Shown: one piece after another, positions 58,512 through 64,000 of the stretch | Numbering within the stretch: the stretch's first letter is position 1 | Layout: each line of letters opens with the position of its first letter | Assembly (NCBI RefSeq): GCF_000519305.1 | Contig: NZ_JAFG01000005.1 | Coordinates: forward strand, 438,018-502,017 | DNA: 64,000 bases | DNA from: Mesorhizobium ciceri WSM4083 | GTDB lineage: Bacteria; Pseudomonadota; Alphaproteobacteria; Rhizobiales; Rhizobiaceae | Direction of reading: 5' to 3' | Notes under the pieces: generated by a model | Databases searched by the model: none | What the model was told of the DNA's origin: nothing | Seen by the model: the letters and a program-made list of their open reading frames with translations, nothing else | Position numbers and translations under genes: made by a program

Positions 58512-60296
58512 CTACGCACGAGCCGCATCGGTGATGCGAAACTGCACGGTGCGGTTGCCATTCCAGTAATTGCCTGACAGCGAACCGGCGACGTGGATCG
58601 TCTTGCCCCGGTTCTTGAACAGGAATTCGCCAAGCGCGGTATCGACGGCGCGAAAGGCGATCGCCTGGATGCGGCCGCCGCTTTCAGATTGCAGCTCGAC
58701 GCGGATGTGGTTGGTGCCGACCGGCCGCGCATCGGCCAATCGGTGGCGCGGCAACGCGAAAACGGGGGCTGCGTGCCCGGCACCGAAGGGTCCTGCCTTT
58801 TCCAGCGCGTCGAGCAGGCTGAGCGTCGCGCCTTCAGCGGCAAGCGCGCCATCGATCGCCAGGCTTTCCTCGCCTTGCAACCGGAACACATCGGCCGCGG
58901 CCCGCTCTTCGAAAAACGCCCTGAGCTCACCAAGCTTCGCCCGCTCCACGGTAATGCCTGCCGCCATGCCATGGCCGCCACCCTTGACGATCAGACCGGC
59001 AATGGCCGCCTCGCGCACCAGCCGGCCGAGGTCGAACCCCGAGACCGAGCGGCCCGAGCCGGTGCCGATGCCCACAGCATTGAAGGCGATGGCGAAGGCG
59101 GGCCGCCGGGCGTGATCCTTCAATCGCGAAGCGAGCAGGCCGACAATACCCGGATGCCAGCTGTTGGAGGCGGTGACGACGATAGCCGGGCCATTGCCGC
59201 CGGCAAGCTCTGCATCGGCCTCGGCGCGCGCTGCCGCGAGCATCTCCTGCTCCATCAACTGCCGTTCCTGGTTGAGCCGGTCGAGCGTCTCGGCAATGGT
59301 GCGCGCCTCGACCGGGTCGTCGGTCGCAAGCAGCCGGCTGCCAAGCGCGGCATCGCCGATGCGTCCGCCGGCATTGATGCGCGGGCCGATCAGATAGGCC
59401 AGATGGAAAGTGCTGATCGGCTCGCCGATGCGCGACACCCGTGCCAGTGCCGCCAGCCCTTCATTCTTCTGCTGGCGCGCCATTTGCAGCCCCTTGACCA
59501 CGAAGGCACGGTTGACGCCGGTCAGCGGCACCACGTCACAGACGGTGGCCAATGCCACGATATCAAGCAGCGAAAGCAGGTCCGGCGGCGTGGCATCGGC
59601 CATGCGGCTACGCAGGATCCTGGCCGTCTGCACAAGGGCGAGGAAGACCACGCCGGCGGCACAGAGATGGCCCTGCCCGGAAAGGTCGTCGTCGCGATTG
59701 GGATTGACGACGGCGATTGCCGCCGGCAAGGCACCGCCGACCTGGTGGTGGTCGAGCACCACGACATCGGCCCCGGCCTCGTTGGCGGCATCGATGGAAA
59801 CGGCGCTGTTGGTGCCGCAATCGACAGTGACGATCAGTGTCGCGCCACGCGAAACAAGTTCGCGCATGGCGTCGGGGTTGGGGCCATAGCCCTCGAAAAT
59901 ACGATCCGGGATGTAGATTTCCGACGGCACCGAGAAATGCGTGAGGAACCGCTTCAGCAAGGCCGACGAGGCGGCGCCGTCGACATCGTAGTCGCCGAAG
60001 ATCGCCACCTTTTCCCTGGCCATCACCGCGGCGGCGATGCGGGCCGCCGCCCTGTCCATGTCGGTCAGCGATGCCGGATCCGGCAGAAGATCGCGGATCG
60101 TCGGGTCGAGAAACCGCTCGGTCTGTTCGGCGGTGACACCACGGCCGGCAAGCACCCGCGCGACGATGTCGGGCACGCCATGGCCTTGCGCGATGGCGAG
60201 TGCGATCATGTCCTGCCGCTCGGTCAGCCGGTGCTCCCAGGAAACCCCTGATACTGACTGCCTGACATCGAGGAAGAGGCGCTTTTCGCCGGTCAT
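58512..60296 (-). CDS. recJ: single-stranded-DNA exonuclease RecJ
   Basis: The 594-residue protein has the DHH phosphoesterase core (FGDYDVDGAASSALL, VLDHHQVGG), a DHHA1 domain (VIVTASNSWHPGIVGLLASR and KGGGHGMAAGIT) and a C-terminal OB fold. RecJ degrades single-stranded DNA 5' to 3' in repair and recombination. I chose the ATG at 60296 because the open frame to 60344 runs into the dispersed repeat. Confidence 0.95.
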   Translation of the reverse strand: MTGEKRLFLDVRQSVSGVSWEHRLTERQDMIALAIAQGHGVPDIVARVLAGRGVTAEQTERFLDPTIRDLLPDPASLTDMDRAAARIAAAVMAREKVAIFGDYDVDGAASSALLKRFLTHFSVPSEIYIPDRIFEGYGPNPDAMRELVSRGATLIVTVDCGTNSAVSIDAANEAGADVVVLDHHQVGGALPAAIAVVNPNRDDDLSGQGHLCAAGVVFLALVQTARILRSRMADATPPDLLSLLDIVALATVCDVVPLTGVNRAFVVKGLQMARQQKNEGLAALARVSRIGEPISTFHLAYLIGPRINAGGRIGDAALGSRLLATDDPVEARTIAETLDRLNQERQLMEQEMLAAARAEADAELAGGNGPAIVVTASNSWHPGIVGLLASRLKDHARRPAFAIAFNAVGIGTGSGRSVSGFDLGRLVREAAIAGLIVKGGGHGMAAGITVERAKLGELRAFFEERAAADVFRLQGEESLAIDGALAAEGATLSLLDALEKAGPFGAGHAAPVFALPRHRLADARPVGTNHIRVELQSESGGRIQAIAFRAVDTALGEFLFKNRGKTIHVAGSLSGNYWNGNRTVQFRITDAARA

Positions 60297-60330
60297 ACGC
60301 TTTGCCAACTCATCGTTGGCGGCAGGATAG

Positions 60331-60410
60331 TGCATGTCGCCCAAAAGGGCGCAGCGGTTTTGGGACGACGACCTGCATTAGCAACAATTTAAAGCGCGTC
60401 ACGTTCACGC
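60331..60410. repeat. dispersed hairpin repeat, copy 4
   Basis: TGCATGTCGCCCAAAAG at 60331 and TTTTGGGACGACGACCTGCA (60358-60377) form the paired arms, with the same plan as copies 1 to 3. A second, imperfect inverted repeat, AAAGCGCGTCACG with GCGACGCTCT, follows to about 60419, matching the second module of copy 1. It lies 35 bp upstream of the preferred recJ start. Confidence 0.78.
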
Positions 60411-60476
60411 GACGCTCTATAGGCCAAAGGCAGGCAAAGCCAAGCGATTCACGGGTGTGCGCCGTCCCGGAATAGG

Positions 60477-60710
60477 TCAAGAAAACTGCGCTTTCCGCTT
60501 TTCAGCCTGGCGCCGAAGCCATTCGTCGGCCGCATCGCCCATCGTCTTTTCCACACCGTCCTTGAGCCAGGCCATGAAAGGCCGGTCGAACTTGAATGCA
60601 TCGCCGCATTCCCGGATGAGAAAGCGACGCACATTCTGGGTGTTGCGATAGGACTTTGTGATGGCGGTGGCACGCGAAATCGGATCCGCATGCCAATCGA
60701 ACGGTTTCAT
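60477..60710 (-). CDS. DUF6434 family small protein
   Basis: The 77-residue protein contains the pattern I associate with DUF6434: TKSYRNTQNVRRFLIRECG, then FKFDRPFMAWL and TMGDAADEWLRR. No function is known. AAGGA lies eight bases before the ATG at 60710. A long open frame to 61007 is the antisense shadow of glpX. It sits between glpX and recJ on the same strand. Confidence 0.8.
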   Translation of the reverse strand: MKPFDWHADPISRATAITKSYRNTQNVRRFLIRECGDAFKFDRPFMAWLKDGVEKTMGDAADEWLRRQAEKRKAQFS

Positions 60711-60783
60711 CGTCAAATCCTTGCAGCCAGCATCGGATGCGCCCGAATGGCTAGCAATTGCAAGGTGGCTTCGCAAGCGAGCG

Positions 60784-61767
60784 TCAGAACTTATCCAGAT
60801 CCTGATGGCGGGCCTTGATCTCGCGCACTGTCCGCGAGGACGAGCGCAGCACGATCGTGTGGGTGGTGATGTAGTTGTGGCCGAACTTGACGCCAGCCAG
60901 CATGTTGCCGTCGGTGACACCGGTGGCCGCAAACAGCACATCGCCGCGCGCCATGTCCTCCGTCCGATAGACCCGTTTTGGATTGGAAATACCCATCTTT
61001 GCAGCACGTGCGACCTTTTCCGGCGTGTCGAGGATCAGCCTGCCTTGCATCTGGCCGCCGGTGCAGCGCAGCGCGGCAGCGGCCAGCACGCCCTCGAGTG
61101 CGCCGCCAGTGCCGAGATAGATGTCGATGCCGGTTTCTTCCGGGTCCGTGGTGTGAATGACGCCGGCGACATCGCCGTCGCCGATCAGCCGGATCGCGGC
61201 CCCCGTGGCGCGCACGGCATCGATCAGCTTGGCATGACGTGGCCGGTCGAGAATGCAGGTGGTGATGTCCGATATGGCCACGCCCTTCGCCCTGGCGAGG
61301 CTGGCGATGTTCTCAGCCGCCGAGGCGTCGATGTCGATGACGCCGTCCGCATAGCCCGGACCGATGGCGATCTTGTCCATGTAGACGTCGGGCGCGAACA
61401 GCAGGCTGCCCTTTTCGGCGATCGCGATGACGGCGAGCGCATTGGGCAGGTTCTTGGCGCAAATGGTCGTGCCTTCGAGCGGATCGAGCGCGATATCGAC
61501 GGCCGGACCTTTGCCAGTGCCGACTTCCTCGCCGATGTAGAGCATCGGCGCCTCGTCGCGCTCGCCTTCGCCGATCACCACCGTGCCCTTGATGGCAAGC
61601 CGGTTGAGCTCCTGGCGCATGGCATCCACGGCGACCTGGTCGGCCGCCTTTTCGTCGCCGCGCCCGCGCAGCCTGGCGGCCGCGACGGCGGCCCGTTCGG
61701 TGACGCGCACCAGTTCCATGGTGAGTATCCGGTCAAGGCCGGCGACGATGTTCTGGGCCACATTCAT
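60784..61767 (-). CDS. glpX: class II fructose-1,6-bisphosphatase
   Basis: The 327-residue protein is a GlpX-type sugar bisphosphatase for gluconeogenesis. GEGERDEAPMLYIGEEVG and LDPLEGTTICAKNLPNA supply the metal and phosphate ligands. In rhizobia it commonly follows hom and precedes recJ, as here, though small genes lie in between. It acts in the cytoplasm with magnesium or manganese. Confidence 0.95.
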   Translation of the reverse strand: MNVAQNIVAGLDRILTMELVRVTERAAVAAARLRGRGDEKAADQVAVDAMRQELNRLAIKGTVVIGEGERDEAPMLYIGEEVGTGKGPAVDIALDPLEGTTICAKNLPNALAVIAIAEKGSLLFAPDVYMDKIAIGPGYADGVIDIDASAAENIASLARAKGVAISDITTCILDRPRHAKLIDAVRATGAAIRLIGDGDVAGVIHTTDPEETGIDIYLGTGGALEGVLAAAALRCTGGQMQGRLILDTPEKVARAAKMGISNPKRVYRTEDMARGDVLFAATGVTDGNMLAGVKFGHNYITTHTIVLRSSSRTVREIKARHQDLDKF

Positions 61768-61907
61768 CTGGTGATTTCCTCATTGGCAATGCGGCCTCCC
61801 GCCGGAGGCGGGCCTGTTTTGTCAAACGAGGATGACAACGGCAAGACCCACTGATAATTTTATCGAATACTCAGCAATATCAATCGATTAGACCGCATTT
61901 TGAAACA

Positions 61908-61940
61908 ATGCCGGCCCGGTCGAAAGAACCGGGCCGGCAT
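61908..61940 (-). terminator. strong hairpin, probable terminator
   Basis: A perfect 13-bp inverted repeat (ATGCCGGCCCGGT and ACCGGGCCGGCAT) with a 7-base loop lies 30 bp after the stop of the small membrane protein at 61971, on the minus strand. There is no long T run, so it may be a weak or factor-assisted terminator, or a processing stem. It would separate the two small genes from glpX. Confidence 0.68.
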
Positions 61941-61970
61941 GGGAAATTGAACGTCGCCGCCCTTCGCGGC

Positions 61971-62138
61971 CTAGAAAACCGCGAGGTATTTGAGCAGCGA
62001 AATGATGCCGATGATGATGACGATGACCTGAACTATTTGTCTCATCCGGCCGTCGAGAGGCAGGCGCTGCACCAGATAGAGAACGAGGATGATGACGAGG
62101 AATGTGATCAGGATGCTGATCAACGCGGATGAAGCCAT
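61971..62138 (-). CDS. Thivi_2564 family small membrane protein
   Basis: The 55-residue protein has two hydrophobic helices (about 5-22 and 34-52) joined by QRLPLDGRMRQ. The turn L-D-G-x-x-R/K between two helices is the pattern I recall for the Thivi_2564 family of small membrane proteins of unknown function. A strong AAGGAGGG site precedes the ATG at 62138. It is 70 bp downstream of the DUF883-like gene and is followed by a strong hairpin. Confidence 0.78.
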   Translation of the reverse strand: MASSALISILITFLVIILVLYLVQRLPLDGRMRQIVQVIVIIIGIISLLKYLAVF

Positions 62139-62208
62139 GGTGCCCTCCTTAAAATGATGTGCTGAAAACAATAGAATGGGCCGGAAGCCCGACCCTGTCG
62201 AACCGCAG

Positions 62209-62565
62209 TCAATACCAGCGGCGGGACGTATCGTTGTTAGACTGGCCAATGGCGAAGCCGGCCAGAAAGCCGAGCAGGCCGATCACCCCGACCAAAGCTG
62301 TCGTCGTACCGGGGTTTTCGCGTGCGACTTCCGAAACAGCCTGGGCTTGGCTGCGCAGCTGTTGCGCCGTACGCGAAGCGCGGTTCGCCGCGGTGTCGTA
62401 CAACTCGGACGCCTGTTCGCTGGCGTCATCGAGCATCTCCGCGCCCCGCGCCGAAATGCTCTTGTTGATCTTGGTGATCTCCCTGCGCAGTTCGGCAATC
62501 TGCTTTTCCAGCGTCTTCTGGATGTCGTCGATAGCAGGGGTGTCGGACTTGTTGGTATCGGCCAT
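62209..62565 (-). CDS. DUF883 (ElaB/YqjD)-like membrane-anchored protein
   Basis: The 118-residue protein has a long charged helix (about 10-85, rich in Ala, Glu, Gln and Lys) and one C-terminal helix, TTTALVGVIGLLGFLAGFAIG. This layout resembles ElaB/YqjD (DUF883) proteins, which are membrane anchored and can bind ribosomes in E. coli; the match here is by architecture. The ATG at 62565 has AGAGGAA upstream. Confidence 0.74.
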   Translation of the reverse strand: MADTNKSDTPAIDDIQKTLEKQIAELRREITKINKSISARGAEMLDDASEQASELYDTAANRASRTAQQLRSQAQAVSEVARENPGTTTALVGVIGLLGFLAGFAIGQSNNDTSRRWY

Positions 62566-62698
62566 GAAGCGGTTCCTCTGGTTGCTGACCAAGAGAACGG
62601 CGTCGACGCGAATTCGTTCCGGTCTGTGGCTGCTGCCTGCCTCCAGACCGGAGCTCAATGCATGCGGAATTCTGGTCCCGCGCGACTGTCGGACAAAG

Positions 62699-64000
62699 CT
62701 ACCCTGCCCGCTCGATGCGAATGACCTGCGGCTTGTCGGTCAGATGTCCGTCCTTGGTGATGCCGTCGACGGCCTTTCGCACGGCGGCCTCCGTCGTCTC
62801 GTGGGTGACGAGGATCACCGTCTTCTGTGCCGCCGCCTCGCCGTTGACTGCGTGCTGGACGATCGATTCCAGCGAGATGTCGTTGTCGGCCATGCGCTTG
62901 GCGATTGCCGCGAACACCCCGATGCGGTCATGCACGGTCAGCCGGATGAAGTAGCCGCCGGCATGGCTGCGCATCTGCGCCTTCTTGTAGGGTTTCAGTT
63001 CCTTCGCCGGCCGTCCGAAGACCGGGCCATGCTGGAAGCCTGGCCGGCTCTTGGCGATGTCGGCGATGTCGCCGATGACGGCCGATGCGGTGGCGTTGCC
63101 GCCAGCACCCGGGCCGGACAGCAGCAGCTCGCCCAGAATGTCGGTTTCGATCGCCACCGCATTGGTGACGCCATGCACCTGCGCGATGACCGATGCGGTC
63201 GGCACCATGGTCGGATGCACGCGCTGCTCGATGCCGCTCTCGGTGCGCTGGGCGACACCCAGCAACTTGATCCGGTAGCCGAGATCGGCGGCGGCGCGGA
63301 TGTCGGCCTGGGTGATGTTGGAAATGCCCTCCATGTAGATGTCGTTGGCGGCGATCCTGGTGCCGAAGGCAAGGCTGGTCAGGATCGACAGCTTGTGCGC
63401 GGTGTCGTGACCCTCGATGTCGAAGGTCGGATCGGCCTCGGCATAGCCCAGCCGCTGCGCGTCCTTCAGGCACTCGTCGAACGAGATGCCCTCGGCCTCC
63501 ATGCGGGTCAGGATGTAGTTGCAGGTGCCGTTGAGAATGCCGAACACGCGGGTCACCGAATTGCCCGCCATCGCCTCGCGCATCGTCTTGATGACCGGGA
63601 TGCCGCCGGCCACCGCCGCCTCGTAGTTGAGCAGCACGCCCTTCTTCTCGGCGATCTCGGCCAGCGCCACGCCATGCTTGGCCAGCAGCGCCTTGTTGGC
63701 GGTGACGACATGGCGGCTGGCTTCGAGTGCCGCCTTCACCGACGCGCGCGCCGGACCCTCGTCGCCGCCGATCAGTTCGACGAAGACATCGATATCGGCG
63801 GTCTGCGCCATCTTCACCGGATCGTCGAACCACTTGGCCGTGCTGAGATCGACGCCGCGATCACGCTTCGGGTCGCGCGCCGAGACGGCGGTGACGATCA
63901 CGTCGCGGCCGCACTGGCGGGTCAGTTCCACCGCCTTGTCGCGCAGCACGCGCGCCACCGACGCGCCAACGGTGCCGAGGCCGGCAATTCCAACACGCAA
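62699..64000 (-). CDS. hom: homoserine dehydrogenase, 5' end beyond window
   Basis: The window holds 433 codons and the stop; the true start lies beyond position 64000. The first codon visible, TTG, is probably an internal leucine before RVGIAGLGTVGASVARVL, the NAD(P) loop. NKALLAKHG and the substrate region YAEADPTFDIEGHDTAHKL follow. A C-terminal ACT domain (about 345-430, HDRIGVFAAIAKRMADNDIS) should bind threonine for feedback control. It makes homoserine for threonine and methionine. Confidence 0.95.
   Translation of the reverse strand: MRVGIAGLGTVGASVARVLRDKAVELTRQCGRDVIVTAVSARDPKRDRGVDLSTAKWFDDPVKMAQTADIDVFVELIGGDEGPARASVKAALEASRHVVTANKALLAKHGVALAEIAEKKGVLLNYEAAVAGGIPVIKTMREAMAGNSVTRVFGILNGTCNYILTRMEAEGISFDECLKDAQRLGYAEADPTFDIEGHDTAHKLSILTSLAFGTRIAANDIYMEGISNITQADIRAAADLGYRIKLLGVAQRTESGIEQRVHPTMVPTASVIAQVHGVTNAVAIETDILGELLLSGPGAGGNATASAVIGDIADIAKSRPGFQHGPVFGRPAKELKPYKKAQMRSHAGGYFIRLTVHDRIGVFAAIAKRMADNDISLESIVQHAVNGEAAAQKTVILVTHETTEAAVRKAVDGITKDGHLTDKPQVIRIERAG

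Noticed and set aside
58593..60251. Open frame of 552 codons on the + strand
   Set aside because: It is antisense to recJ, whose DHH motifs are intact.
60711..61007. N-terminal extension of the DUF6434 protein
   Set aside because: It runs over the 3' end of glpX; the ATG at 60710 has its own ribosome site and the family domain begins there.

Overview
The window looks like a chromosomal segment of an alphaproteobacterium of the order Hyphomicrobiales (Rhizobiales), most likely Mesorhizobium or a close relative. This rests on recognition of gene content: PleD and DivK side by side, a DinB with a zinc-finger leader, class III alcohol dehydrogenase, a Tad/Cpa pilus locus, and the set recJ, glpX and hom. 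It also rests on high GC and on four copies of a hairpin repeat I associate with rhizobial genomes. No database search was possible. Nearly all of the sequence is ordinary core genome; I see no prophage, insertion sequence, CRISPR array, rRNA or tRNA.

Layout. 0.3-9.4 kb: pleD and divK on the minus strand, a DUF3572 gene overlapping a HAD phosphatase, an exported 507-residue protein, a GNAT acetyltransferase, dinB, an exported small protein, an EamA permease and a potassium channel. 9.4-19.4 kb: dnaE1, the biotin-carrying propionyl-CoA carboxylase subunit, glutathione-dependent formaldehyde dehydrogenase, a DUF188 protein, a DUF1345 membrane protein, and a cytochrome b561 / molybdopterin oxidoreductase pair. 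19.4-22.5 kb: a small amino-acid module (Asp/Glu racemase-like enzyme, DadA-like dehydrogenase, GntR regulator) whose divergent promoter region carries two identical perfect palindromes. 22.5-28.3 kb: an unrecognised duplicated protein, then a tandem glycine riboswitch and gcvT-gcvH-gcvP. 28.3-38.5 kb: a membrane diguanylate cyclase and a Tad/Flp pilus locus on the minus strand (cpaB, cpaC, short lipoprotein, cpaE, cpaF, tadB, tadC, then an exported protein and a TadD-like TPR lipoprotein). No pilin, prepilin peptidase or full CpaD is present.

38.7-49.3 kb: parE, a FUSC-type exporter, an MNT/HEPN pair, a DUF2336 protein, a MaoC hydratase with a CitE-like lyase, a flavin reductase with a nitroreductase, an exported three-repeat protein and a ParDE toxin-antitoxin pair. 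49.4-64 kb: an acyltransferase, thrS, a class D beta-lactamase, yidD, a very small ORF opposite a LysR regulator, a TonB/TolA-like protein, an iron-sulfur scaffold, folE, hisI, a patatin phospholipase, recJ, a DUF6434 protein, glpX, two small membrane proteins and the truncated hom.

I did not find a convincing new multi-gene system. The items most worth a second look are the paired GntR operators, the repeat family placed at gene 5' ends, the small ORF next to a LysR-type box, the Tad locus lacking a normal CpaD, the two-cysteine iron-sulfur scaffold, and two unrecognised proteins with clear internal repeats.
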